Assembly (NCBI GenBank): GCA_051891935.1
Contig: JBJFFR010000159.1
Location: forward strand, 1 to 32,914
From: UMGS363 sp051891935
GTDB lineage: Bacteria; Bacillota; Clostridia; Oscillospirales; Ruminococcaceae
Length of the DNA stretch: 32,914 bases
Direction: 5' to 3'
Below the pieces are notes generated by a model that saw only the letters and a list, made by a program, of their open reading frames with translations, had not been told where the DNA came from and did no database searches. Shown piece by piece: positions 1 through 7,127 of this stretch (positions within the stretch are counted from its first letter, which is position 1; each line of letters starts with the position of its first letter). The translations under genes were made by a program, and so were the position numbers.

Positions 1-585
1 AGACTTGTAAAGCGCACCGTCAACACCTATCATACCGATAATGTGAAGGATAACATCCTTGCCCATTACATACTTATTGAGCTTGCCTGTGAGATTGAAT
101 TTGATAGCGGAAGGAACCTTGAACCAAGCCATACCCGTTGCCATGCCTGCTGCCATGTCGGTTGATCCGACACCCGTGGAGAATGCACCGAGAGCACCGT
201 ATGTGCAGGTGTGACTGTCAGCACCGATAATGCAGTCGCCTGCACCGACGATACCTTTTTCGGGAAGAAGTGCGTGTTCAATGCCCATTTCGCCGACATC
301 ATAGTAGTAGTCTATATCATATTTGGATGCAAATTCACGGCACTGCTTTGAGTTCATTGCGGATTTGATATCCTTGTTAGGCGTGAAATGATCCATTATC
401 ATTGTGATCTTGCTCTTATCAAAAACCTTGGTAAATCCTGCCTTGTTGAATTCATTGATAGCAACAGGGGTCGTTACATCGTTGCCGTGAACAATGTCGA
501 GCTTGCAGTTTATAAGCTGACCTGCTTTTACAGAATCAAGTCCTGCATGAGCAGCCAGAATTTTCTGCGTCATAGTCATACCCAT
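1..585 (-). CDS. leuC: 3-isopropylmalate dehydratase large subunit (5' part; gene runs off the left edge)
   Basis: Leucine biosynthesis: isomerises 2-isopropylmalate to 3-isopropylmalate with the small subunit LeuD, through a 4Fe-4S cluster. The first 195 codons are visible. The translation has the aconitase-family signatures MDHFTPNKD, GADSHTCTYGALGAF and STDMAAGMATG, which fit the LeuC/HacA type. The cluster cysteines lie in the missing part. I start at 585 (MGMTMTQKIL) because AAAGGA lies 8 nt upstream; the in-frame ATGs at 579 and 573 are further away. It is transcribed away from a LysR regulator, which probably controls it. The leuD partner would be expected to the left, outside the window. 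A homologous dehydratase (HacA/DmdA type) cannot be fully excluded, but the LysR and ilvB neighbours favour leuC. Confidence 0.9.
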   Translation of the reverse strand, partial: MGMTMTQKILAAHAGLDSVKAGQLINCKLDIVHGNDVTTPVAINEFNKAGFTKVFDKSKITMIMDHFTPNKDIKSAMNSKQCREFASKYDIDYYYDVGEMGIEHALLPEKGIVGAGDCIIGADSHTCTYGALGAFSTGVGSTDMAAGMATGMAWFKVPSAIKFNLTGKLNKYVMGKDVILHIIGMIGVDGALYKS

Positions 586-618
586 AAAAAATCGTCCTTT
601 CGTGTTCAAAACTTATAG

Positions 619-647
619 TTGCATTATAACACATTTTATGGTATAAT
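619..647 (+). promoter_or_regulatory. Promoter of the divergent LysR gene
   Basis: TTGCAT (619-624), a 17-nt spacer and TATAAT (642-647) point toward the LysR gene. Transcription would start near 654, just before the candidate operator at 656-688. A LysR protein bound there would block its own transcription, the usual autoregulation in this family. Inferred from spacing. Confidence 0.55.
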
Positions 648-651
648 TCAA
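623..651 (-). promoter_or_regulatory. leuC promoter
   Basis: On the minus strand, TTGAAT (651-646), a 17-nt spacer and TATAAT (628-623) form a sigma-A-type promoter about 38 nt upstream of the leuC start. The -10 box overlaps the -35 box of the opposing LysR promoter, so the two should compete for polymerase. Read from sequence only; the transcription start is not known. Confidence 0.65.
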
Positions 652-655
652 ATAC

Positions 656-688
656 ATAATATGAATATCTGATATAAATTCAGGTTAT
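656..688. promoter_or_regulatory. Candidate LysR operator (TGAAT-N11-ATTCA)
   Basis: A perfect inverted repeat TGAAT (662-666) / ATTCA (678-682) is separated by 11 nt, giving the T-N11-A pattern of LysR-type binding sites. The symmetry extends outward imperfectly to ATAA (656-659) and TTAT (685-688). Its centre is about 56 nt upstream of the predicted leuC transcription start and just downstream of the predicted LysR start, the classic position for activating the divergent gene while repressing the regulator. Confidence 0.6.
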
Positions 689-708
689 GAAAATTAGGAG
701 TTGAAATT

Positions 709-1605
709 ATGATTTCCGAAAGCAATCTGAACAGATACAGACTTTTTTGCGCAGTAGCCGAATGTGAAAGTATATCAAAAGCAGCCGAACTTAACTATAT
801 AAGCCAGCCTGCTATCAGCAAAGCAATAACAAAAATGGAAGAAAATCTCGGAACGGTGCTTTTTAACAGAAATCACAGGGGAGTAACGCTCACCGATGAG
901 GGAAAGGTTTTCTATGATGAGCTAAAATCAGCCTTTGATATAATCAAAGCAGGAGAGGACAAGCTCCGCAGTATAAACGAGCTTGGAATAGGCAGACTTC
1001 GGCTCGGCGCAAGCTCCGTGCTCTGTAAAGCGATGCTTCTTCCTTATCTCAAAGGTTTTATCAATGAAAATCCGCATATAAAGATCACTATTGAATGTCA
1101 GTCATCATCAAGGATACATAAAATGCTTATGGACGGCGTAATTGATGTGGGTCTTATGGTAAAACCCGATAATATGACTGAGCTTTCATTTATCTCGCTT
1201 GGCGAAATAGAGGATATTTTTACAGCAACGCCTAATTATCTTGAAAATCTTGCGCTTCGCAACGAATCGGATATCTTTGAGAATGCAAATATCATGCTTC
1301 TCGACAGCGAAAATGTTTCCCGTCATCATGTTGACAAGTTCTTTAAGGAGAACAGCATCGAACCGAAGCATATTCTCGAAGTCAGCAATATGGATATGCT
1401 CATCGAATTCACAAAGATCGGTATGGGTGTTTCCTGCGTTGTAAAACAGTTCGTTGAAAAAGAAATTCAAAACGGAGAGCTGACCGAAATACCTCTCAAT
1501 TCAAAGATAAATACCCGTGAAGTCGGACTTGCCTTTGTGAAAACCTCCCGTCTAAATGCAACAATGCAGAAATTCATTGACTATGTGAACAGAGAGAGAA
1601 AATAA
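709..1605 (+). CDS. LysR-family transcriptional regulator
   Basis: DNA-binding regulator of 298 residues, the usual LysR length. Residues 1-65 are the winged helix-turn-helix: AVAECESISKAAELNYISQP contains the recognition helix, followed by AISKAITKMEENLGTVLFNR. Residues about 90-295 form the periplasmic-binding-protein-like effector domain. The ATG at 709 has TTAGGAG 7-9 nt upstream. It is divergent from leuC with overlapping promoters and a shared palindromic site, so the best guess is a leucine-pathway regulator sensing a pathway intermediate such as 2-isopropylmalate. That specificity is inference from position. The gene ends at a hairpin terminator shared with ilvB, which converges on it. 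Confidence 0.92.
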   Translation: MISESNLNRYRLFCAVAECESISKAAELNYISQPAISKAITKMEENLGTVLFNRNHRGVTLTDEGKVFYDELKSAFDIIKAGEDKLRSINELGIGRLRLGASSVLCKAMLLPYLKGFINENPHIKITIECQSSSRIHKMLMDGVIDVGLMVKPDNMTELSFISLGEIEDIFTATPNYLENLALRNESDIFENANIMLLDSENVSRHHVDKFFKENSIEPKHILEVSNMDMLIEFTKIGMGVSCVVKQFVEKEIQNGELTEIPLNSKINTREVGLAFVKTSRLNATMQKFIDYVNRERK

Positions 1606-1615
1606 TTCATATAAA

Positions 1616-1653
1616 AATACGCCGAACATCCAAGCAAAATGTTCGGCGTATTT
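1616..1653. terminator. Bidirectional terminator between LysR gene and ilvB
   Basis: AATACGCCGAACAT (1616-1629) pairs with ATGTTCGGCGTATT (1639-1652), a 14-bp stem with a 9-nt loop. It has A-rich sequence on the left and T-rich sequence on the right, so it can stop transcription from both converging genes. Confidence 0.88.
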
Positions 1654-1665
1654 ATTATTTGTATT

Positions 1666-3342
1666 TTACTTTATTTCAAGTATAGGTTCAGCGATAGAAG
1701 CACCTGCAGGTACCATAGGAAGAACATTTATATCCTTGTCGATAAGACAATTGATAAGAACAGGACCGTTTGCTGCAAGAGCCTTTTCAAGCGTCGGACG
1801 AACTTCATCCTTCTTGCTGATCGTGTAAGCCTCAACACCGAGAGCCTTACCGAGCATTTCAAAATCGGTTGCCTTTTCAAGTGTTGTCTGTGAGAACTTG
1901 TTGTTGTAGAAAAGCTTCTGCCACTGACGAACCATTCCGAGAACGGAGTTGTTGAATACAAGCTCTATAACAGGGAGATTGTACTTTGAAAGCGTTGTAA
2001 GCTCATTCATATTCATATAGAAGCTTCCGTCGCCGGCAATATTGATAACGTACTTATCGGGATTTCCAACCTTGCTTCCGATAGCAGCGCCAAGTCCGTA
2101 ACCCATTGTTCCGAGTCCGCCCGAAGTAGCAATGCTGTTCGGCTTGGAGAAATTAAAGAATTCAGCTGTCCACATCTGATGCTGACCAACCTCTGTTGTG
2201 ATAACTGCATTTCCGTCTGTAAGCTCGCAAAGAGTTTCAAGAACATACTGCGGAATAATATCATCGGGGTTTGAGGAAACCTGGATAAGCGGATATTCAG
2301 CCTTCCACTTTTCAATGTCAGACATCCATTCGTGATGATCCTGCTTTTCAAGCTTCTTATTGATAAGGGAAAGTGCAAGCTTGATATCACCGATAACCTT
2401 GTCAGTGATCGCAACATTTTTGTTGATCTCGGCACTGTCGATCTCAAACTGAAGTATCTTTTTGCCCTGCATGATCTCATCAAAGCTCTTTGCATTGCAG
2501 GTAACACGGTCGGAGAATCTTGAACCGACAACGATCATAAGATCACACTCGCTTACTGCAAGTGAAGAAGTCTTTGTTCCGTGCATTCCGAGCATACCTG
2601 TGTAACGCGGACAGGTATTATCAAAAGCAGCCTGTCCCATAAGAGTAAGCGAAACAGGAGCGTCAACAAGCTCTGCAAATTCTGCAAGCTCATCAAATGC
2701 ACCGGAAAGAACAGCACCGCCGCCTGCGTAGATCATTGGCTTCTTTGCAGCTGTGATGACCTTTACCGCATTTTCGATCTCGGCTTCATCTACCGAATAT
2801 GTAGGCTTCATCGGTTCCTTATGTTCAAATTCGCATTTTGCAGCTGTGATATCCTTTGGTATATCAATAAGAACAGGACCCTTTCTGCCCGAATTTGCAA
2901 TATAGAAAGCTTCTCTGATAATATCAGCAAGGTCTTTTACATCCTTGACGATATAGTTGTGCTTTGTTATAGGCATTGTGATACCTGTGATATCAACTTC
3001 CTGGAAGCTGTCGAGTCCGAGGAGGGAAGTGCCGACATTGCCTGTGATGGCAACCATAGGAATGCTGTCCATATATGCTGTTGCAATACCTGTAACAAGG
3101 TTTGTAGCACCCGGACCGGATGTAGCAATAACTACACCGGTTTTTCCTGTTGTACGGGAATAACCGTCAGCTGCGTGTGAAGCACCCTGCTCGTGAGAAG
3201 TAAGGATATGCTTGATCTTGTCGCTGTAATCATAAAGAGCGTCATAAATGTTGAGTACAGCTCCGCCCGGGTAGCCAAATACAGTATCAACGCCCTGTTC
3301 AAGAAGACATTCAAGTATGATCTGTGAACCGTTCAATATCAT
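1666..3342 (-). CDS. ilvB: Acetolactate synthase large (catalytic) subunit
   Basis: Thiamine-diphosphate enzyme that condenses two pyruvates, or pyruvate and 2-ketobutyrate, in the first common step of valine, leucine and isoleucine synthesis. The 558 residues match the family length. Visible marks are GYPGGAVL near residue 23, the catalytic glutamate E51 in SHEQGASHAADGY, the central FAD/dinucleotide-fold domain, and the thiamine/Mg2+ motif beginning GDGSFYMNMNEL and ending in NN. I chose the start at 3342 (MILNGSQ) because GGGAGA lies about 8 nt upstream; an upstream ATG at 3372 adds 10 residues without a better site. No ilvN regulatory subunit gene adjoins it here. Its promoter is at 3436-3464. 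Confidence 0.94.
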   Translation of the reverse strand: MILNGSQIILECLLEQGVDTVFGYPGGAVLNIYDALYDYSDKIKHILTSHEQGASHAADGYSRTTGKTGVVIATSGPGATNLVTGIATAYMDSIPMVAITGNVGTSLLGLDSFQEVDITGITMPITKHNYIVKDVKDLADIIREAFYIANSGRKGPVLIDIPKDITAAKCEFEHKEPMKPTYSVDEAEIENAVKVITAAKKPMIYAGGGAVLSGAFDELAEFAELVDAPVSLTLMGQAAFDNTCPRYTGMLGMHGTKTSSLAVSECDLMIVVGSRFSDRVTCNAKSFDEIMQGKKILQFEIDSAEINKNVAITDKVIGDIKLALSLINKKLEKQDHHEWMSDIEKWKAEYPLIQVSSNPDDIIPQYVLETLCELTDGNAVITTEVGQHQMWTAEFFNFSKPNSIATSGGLGTMGYGLGAAIGSKVGNPDKYVINIAGDGSFYMNMNELTTLSKYNLPVIELVFNNSVLGMVRQWQKLFYNNKFSQTTLEKATDFEMLGKALGVEAYTISKKDEVRPTLEKALAANGPVLINCLIDKDINVLPMVPAGASIAEPILEIK

Positions 3343-3435
3343 TTTTAGTATCTCCCTTTTAAAATAGTGCATATCCGATAAAGTGTTTTCGCCTGATACA
3401 CTGTGAAAATACCTATCAAATACAATATATTTTAC

Positions 3436-3464
3436 ATTTTACCTCATTATTTGAATTTTGTCAA
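3436..3464 (-). promoter_or_regulatory. ilvB promoter
   Basis: On the minus strand a consensus TTGACA (3464-3459), a 17-nt spacer and TAAAAT (3441-3436) precede a leader of about 87 nt. The leader can form a short AGTGT/ACACT hairpin, but I see no T-box or leucine-rich leader peptide, so attenuation is not supported. Confidence 0.7.
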
Positions 3465-3545
3465 TATTTATTTTGTAAAGTATGGTAAATCAGTGTTTTC
3501 TTATCAGAACTTGTAGTTTTTACTCAAAACAATGCAGTAAAATAA

Positions 3546-3574
3546 TTGACTTATCCGCAAAAAAATGATATAAT
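3546..3574 (+). promoter_or_regulatory. Promoter of the 3613 membrane-protein gene
   Basis: TTGACT (3546-3551), a 17-nt spacer and TATAAT (3569-3574). Transcription would begin near 3581, leaving a leader of about 30 nt before the ATG at 3613. This is one reason for preferring that start over the ATG at 3592. Confidence 0.75.
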
Positions 3575-3612
3575 ACAATTAAAGATTTTGTATGTTTTTA
3601 CGGCTGGTGAAT

Positions 3613-4188
3613 ATGAAAAAAACTGAATTGACCGAAAATATAAATTCAAAAAAAGTAAGCTATAAGGTTTCGCTCGGCGGTATAGTTGCGGCACTCTGTC
3701 TAACAATGATGTTTCTGACAGCGGTATTTCCTCCGCTTAATATGACTCTTCCGCTTTTTGCGGGAATGCTCATTTCTGTGGTTGCGATCGAGATCTCACC
3801 GTCATGGGCACTCGTGACCTACATCGTTGTTGCGATACTCTCATTTTTCATAACTCCCGATAAGGAAGCTGCCATTTTTTTCGGCGTCCTTTTCGGATAT
3901 TATCCTGTTCTTAAAGATACCGTAGATAAAATGAAAGCAAAAGCTATAGCATTGATAATAAAGCTGGTCGTTTTTGATGCTGCAATGATACTTATTTATT
4001 ATGCAACGGTATATATCTTCGGAACGATAGATATTTTTGAAGAATTCGGATTTCTGGGCGAATTTATGATCCCTGCGCTTATTGTGATAATGAACCTTAT
4101 CTTTTTTTTATACGATTATTGCCTGACCGTAATAAAAGAGGCATACATCAAGTGGTTCAGACCTACTTTTTTAAGAAAATTCAAATAA
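3613..4188 (+). CDS. Multi-pass membrane protein, ECF-transporter S-component-like
   Basis: Predicted integral membrane protein of 191 residues with about five hydrophobic segments, at roughly 20-42, 44-62, 64-80, 115-140 and 150-170. The conserved-looking stretch EISPSWALVTYIVVAILSFF followed by PDKEAAIFFGVLFGYYPVLK resembles small vitamin-transporter substrate-binding (S) components found in Firmicutes. That match is from memory and is not secure, and the substrate is unknown. The start at 3613 has GGTGA close upstream and suits the promoter spacing; an alternative ATG at 3592 would add 7 residues. No ATPase or T-component genes adjoin it, which fits group II ECF systems but does not prove one. 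Confidence 0.6.
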   Translation: MKKTELTENINSKKVSYKVSLGGIVAALCLTMMFLTAVFPPLNMTLPLFAGMLISVVAIEISPSWALVTYIVVAILSFFITPDKEAAIFFGVLFGYYPVLKDTVDKMKAKAIALIIKLVVFDAAMILIYYATVYIFGTIDIFEEFGFLGEFMIPALIVIMNLIFFLYDYCLTVIKEAYIKWFRPTFLRKFK

Positions 4189-4222
4189 AAAAAGCTGCAC
4201 CGATTATGATGCAGCTTTTTTT
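4188..4222 (+). terminator. Rho-independent terminator
   Basis: AAAAAAGCTGCA (4188-4199) pairs with TGCAGCTTTTTT (4210-4221), followed by T-rich sequence. It begins at the stop codon of the membrane-protein gene. Confidence 0.9.
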
Positions 4223-4229
4223 ATGTTTA

Positions 4230-4331
4230 ATACTAATCCCTCATTAAAGTGTAGACAAAAAATCTGCGCAAAATCCATATATGCGAGTTTTTGCTTGATT
4301 TTTTGTACACTTTATAATCGGGGATTAGTAT
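4230..4331. repeat. Miniature inverted-repeat element, ATACTAA family, copy 1
   Basis: This 102-bp element is bounded by ATACTAATCCC (4230-4240) and GGGATTAGTAT (4321-4331). The arms continue inward (AAAGTGTA / TACACTTT) to a core containing ACAAAAAATCTGCGCAAAAT and TTTTGCTTGATTTTTTGT. The same core lies in the opposite orientation at 15265-15367, and half of it is at 19430-19470. It encodes nothing and sits between two convergent genes, 3 bp from the end of the EAL-HDOD gene. It is probably a non-autonomous transposable or REP-like element. Confidence 0.8.
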
Positions 4332-4334
4332 AAA

Positions 4335-5567
4335 TCAGTCAACTAATTCATCATTAGCCTGTGTAAGACCGTTCCAGATATCATTTACGCTTTCAACGCA
4401 TTCAAAATACTTCTGTGCAATAAGCGAAGAGGATATTCCAAGCTCTTCCGCAGCAATACTCATATTTCTCCAATCTGCCTTTTCGTAGGAAAGAACAAGA
4501 GATAACAGCGTTCCTGCCTTGCCTTCACCTTTAAGAAGACCGTCTTTGATCTCATCGCTTATCGGCAGCTGTTCAAGTGCTTCGTCGAGAGAAATAGCCA
4601 TGAGCTTGTCAAGTGTTGAGAACATTCCGAGAAGATAACCCTCCGAACGTGAGATCGGCATATCTGAACCGAGCACAACAAGTTCCGAAGCAAACATTGC
4701 ACGGAGGAATGAAAGCTTTACAAGTTCATCCTGTGAACCGTCATCCTGCTTAAAGCTGAGAAGATATATCCACTGCTTGAGCTGTCCGATACCAAGTATA
4801 ACAAGTGCCTGTTTTACAGAACGAGCACGGTTCCTGAGCGCAAAATAAGCAGAATTGACAAGCTTGAGAAGCGAATATGTAAGCGATACATCACGGGAAA
4901 TGATCTCCTCGATCTCATCAATGTCAGGCTCATCCTTTGTGACTGCGATCATAAGAAGGAAGAAGTTGCTCTGAAGATGATTAGCCTTTTTAACTGTCGA
5001 AGAAGTCTTCTGCGCAAGGTATGAACCCTGGAAATATGAGCAGCCGAGAGCTTTTGCGCGTTCATATTGTTCAGCTGTTTCAATATTATAGGCAATAACC
5101 TTTTTGCCGAATGACATACCGATCTTCACAAGATTTTCCAGCGAAGGATCTTCTCTCGAAAAATTGATCTTTATATAGTCAACAATATCAAGGATCCCGA
5201 AAAATCTCGGAGCAAATTCAAAATCAATAACTGCGATCTTGTAACCGCTCTGCTTAAGCTTTGTTATATAGCTGTGGGACATAGGATTCGTGATAAGCGA
5301 ATCTTCGATCTGAACAACGAGCTTGCTTGTTTCAAACATTTTCGGTATGTTTTTTTCTAACAGACTCTGCGTAAAGGTCAGAAAAGCGATCTTTCCGCTT
5401 GTAAACTTCTCACTGTTCATAGATGAAAGGAAGTTTTCAATGGCATTGGCCGCAGTCGAGTCATCGGTCTGTACTTCGCCGAAGCTGCTGTCGGCATATA
5501 ATATTTCATAACCAAACGTTTTCTGGTCAGAGTCCATAAGTGCTTGTCTTACAATATAAGAATCCAT
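4335..5567 (-). CDS. EAL-HDOD signalling protein (YuxH/CdgJ type)
   Basis: Cytoplasmic regulatory protein of 410 residues, the typical size for EAL plus HDOD. Residues 1-190 form an EAL-like domain, but the catalytic signatures are eroded: GYEILYAD stands where the EAL motif should be, VIDFEFAP replaces the DDFGTG-type metal loop, and YNIETAEQY replaces EGVET. GCSYFQGSYLAQ is well kept. Residues about 200-400 are the HDOD domain (EIEEIISRDVSLTYSLLKLVNS, then SVKQALVILG). Cyclic-di-GMP hydrolysis is therefore unlikely; a binding or protein-interaction role is more plausible. The start at 5567 follows CAGGAGAATTGTT. It has its own promoter at 5624-5652. Confidence 0.85.
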   Translation of the reverse strand: MDSYIVRQALMDSDQKTFGYEILYADSSFGEVQTDDSTAANAIENFLSSMNSEKFTSGKIAFLTFTQSLLEKNIPKMFETSKLVVQIEDSLITNPMSHSYITKLKQSGYKIAVIDFEFAPRFFGILDIVDYIKINFSREDPSLENLVKIGMSFGKKVIAYNIETAEQYERAKALGCSYFQGSYLAQKTSSTVKKANHLQSNFFLLMIAVTKDEPDIDEIEEIISRDVSLTYSLLKLVNSAYFALRNRARSVKQALVILGIGQLKQWIYLLSFKQDDGSQDELVKLSFLRAMFASELVVLGSDMPISRSEGYLLGMFSTLDKLMAISLDEALEQLPISDEIKDGLLKGEGKAGTLLSLVLSYEKADWRNMSIAAEELGISSSLIAQKYFECVESVNDIWNGLTQANDELVD

Positions 5568-5623
5568 AACAATTCTCCTGTTTTTATTAGCAATTTCATC
5601 AGTAGGTACAATGCTTCAATTAC

Positions 5624-5652
5624 ATTATAATACATTTTTGTAAAAAAAACAA
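5624..5652 (-). promoter_or_regulatory. Promoter of the EAL-HDOD gene
   Basis: On the minus strand TTGTTT (5652-5647), a 17-nt spacer and TATAAT (5629-5624) lie about 57 nt before the start codon, in the 97-bp gap after the HAD gene. Confidence 0.6.
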
Positions 5653-5664
5653 TATTATTAAAAA

Positions 5665-6315
5665 TTATAACAAATTAGCAAAAGAATATACATATTTGTC
5701 AGATAATTTTTTTATTTCGTCAATGCTTTGCTCCGAATACTTGTCATAAACAGCGCAAACATAAGCTTCTGTTTGGGACGCTGTTCGGACAGCTGTAAGC
5801 GTATCTTCAAAAATAACACATTCTGAAAGAGGAAAACCGGCAATTTCCGCAGCTTTAATATATATATCGGGTTGATCCTTGCTTTTACCGACTTCATCTG
5901 TTGTGATAAAGCCGTCAAATAAGCTGTAAACACCATGCCTTCGCAGAAAAGGCTCAAAAAGCTCGGCAGGGGAGCCGGTCGCAAGCACGATCTTCATACC
6001 AATAGCCTTCATTTCACGAAGAAGCTCCGAAGCATACGATTTAAGAGGAATATTGTTCTCATATTCAAGCTTTGCAAGAACATTTATCTCTTTTGTAAAT
6101 TCCTCATCGGTTATCGGAATACCAAGCTTTCTCAAAGCATCCGCTGCCTGTTGGTAAGTCATTGATGCAAGCTTGCTGACAAGATCATCATCCGCTGTTA
6201 CAGCGTATTTTTCAAGGATCATCCTGTCAAGCTTATCCCAAACCGTGTTTGAATCGGCAAGCGTACCGTCAAGGTCGAATATTGCCGCCGAAAAATCAGA
6301 CAGTTTTGCATCCAT
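5665..6315 (-). CDS. HAD-superfamily phosphatase (phosphoglycolate phosphatase/beta-phosphoglucomutase-like)
   Basis: Cytoplasmic hydrolase of 216 residues. Motif I is AIFDLDGTLADS (nucleophile D14 and acid D16), motif II is VLATGSPAE, and motif IV is ECVIFEDTLTAVRTA with its acidic pair. The helical cap between residues about 20 and 90 marks HAD subfamily I, so the substrate is probably a small sugar or organic phosphate; it cannot be named from sequence. The start codon overlaps the stop codon of the upstream NYN gene by one base (TGATG), so the two should be translationally coupled. Confidence 0.88.
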   Translation of the reverse strand: MDAKLSDFSAAIFDLDGTLADSNTVWDKLDRMILEKYAVTADDDLVSKLASMTYQQAADALRKLGIPITDEEFTKEINVLAKLEYENNIPLKSYASELLREMKAIGMKIVLATGSPAELFEPFLRRHGVYSLFDGFITTDEVGKSKDQPDIYIKAAEIAGFPLSECVIFEDTLTAVRTASQTEAYVCAVYDKYSEQSIDEIKKLSDKYVYSFANLL

Positions 6316-7043
6316 CAGCTTTTCTCCTTTATAAGTACGACCTTAACATTGGGATTCAGTTGATTCGGTACGGAAATAATATCATAAAGCCCAAGTGATT
6401 TAATAAACGGAGTAAGCTTTTTAAAGCCAAAATGACGAACATCAAAGCTTGGGAAACGCTTTATAAGGATATTTCCAACATCGCTGAGTGCAGCACAGCC
6501 GCTTTCATCCGAAACATCGGACACTATTTCTGCAACTGCTCGCTTGATATTGGCGATCGAAAGATCATCGGACGCTCCCGATTCGTTTTCACGGCTCTCT
6601 ACCTTATCGGAATCTCCAATTATTTCAAGATGTTTGAAAATGTTGCAGGCTGCAATGAAAGCCTTTGGCGTTTTCTTTTCACCCATACCAATGACATTCA
6701 TTCCCGATTCGCGAAGCCTTACAGCAAGCCGAGTAAAGTCGCTGTCACTGGAAACAATGCAGAATCCATCAACGCTGCCCGAATAAAGAATGTCCATTGC
6801 ATCTATTATCATTGCCGAATCGGTCGAGCTTTTTCCCGTTGTGTAGCCATATTGCTGTATCGGCGTGATAGAGTGGTTGAGAAGGATGTTTTTCCATGAG
6901 GAAAGTCCCGGGCGAGTCCAGTCGCCGTAGATCCTTTTAAATGTGATCGTGCCTTCATTTGATATTTCATCAAGAATGGCTTTTATATATTTGTCCGAAA
7001 CATTTTCTGCATCAATGAGAACGGCATATTTTTTATCTGACAT
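6315..7043 (-). CDS. NYN-domain protein with C-terminal OST-HTH/LOTUS domain
   Basis: Predicted RNA-directed protein of 242 residues. Residues 1-142 are a PIN-like NYN domain with the expected acidic residues: D11 in VLIDAEN, D75 in SSTDSAMIIDAMD, and D100/D102 in IVSSDSDFTRLA. Residues about 160-240 match the winged-helix OST-HTH (LOTUS) domain, with the conserved pattern FPSFDVRHFGFKKLTPFIKS. This is the LabA/MARF1-like architecture. Bacterial members are thought to bind or cleave RNA, but the target here is unknown. The start follows CCGGAGGATAAA. It is coupled to the downstream HAD gene by a one-base overlap. All acidic residues are kept, so nuclease activity is possible. Confidence 0.88.
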   Translation of the reverse strand: MSDKKYAVLIDAENVSDKYIKAILDEISNEGTITFKRIYGDWTRPGLSSWKNILLNHSITPIQQYGYTTGKSSTDSAMIIDAMDILYSGSVDGFCIVSSDSDFTRLAVRLRESGMNVIGMGEKKTPKAFIAACNIFKHLEIIGDSDKVESRENESGASDDLSIANIKRAVAEIVSDVSDESGCAALSDVGNILIKRFPSFDVRHFGFKKLTPFIKSLGLYDIISVPNQLNPNVKVVLIKEKS

Positions 7044-7127
7044 TTTATCCTCCGGTAAATTAAAGTATCGTAATTATAATTGTAGCGGCTTATATTCAAA
7101 ATAATTGTAAAATGAGGTCGTTTATGT

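Noticed and set aside
2581..3180. 199-residue plus-strand open frame opposite ilvB
   Set aside because: It is a shadow of ilvB in the opposite strand, Cys-rich because of reverse-complement codons, with no ribosome site or family resemblance.
3343..3435. Possible T-box or attenuator in the ilvB leader
   Set aside because: The leader is only about 87 nt and A/T-rich. It lacks the T-box AGGGUGGNACCGCG-type sequence, a terminator T-run and a leucine/valine-rich leader peptide; only a 5-bp hairpin is visible.
7044..7127. NYN gene promoter on the minus strand
   Set aside because: TATAAT is present, but the only TTGAAT lies at a 15-nt spacing and the 17-nt position gives TTTTGA, so I did not list it as a feature.
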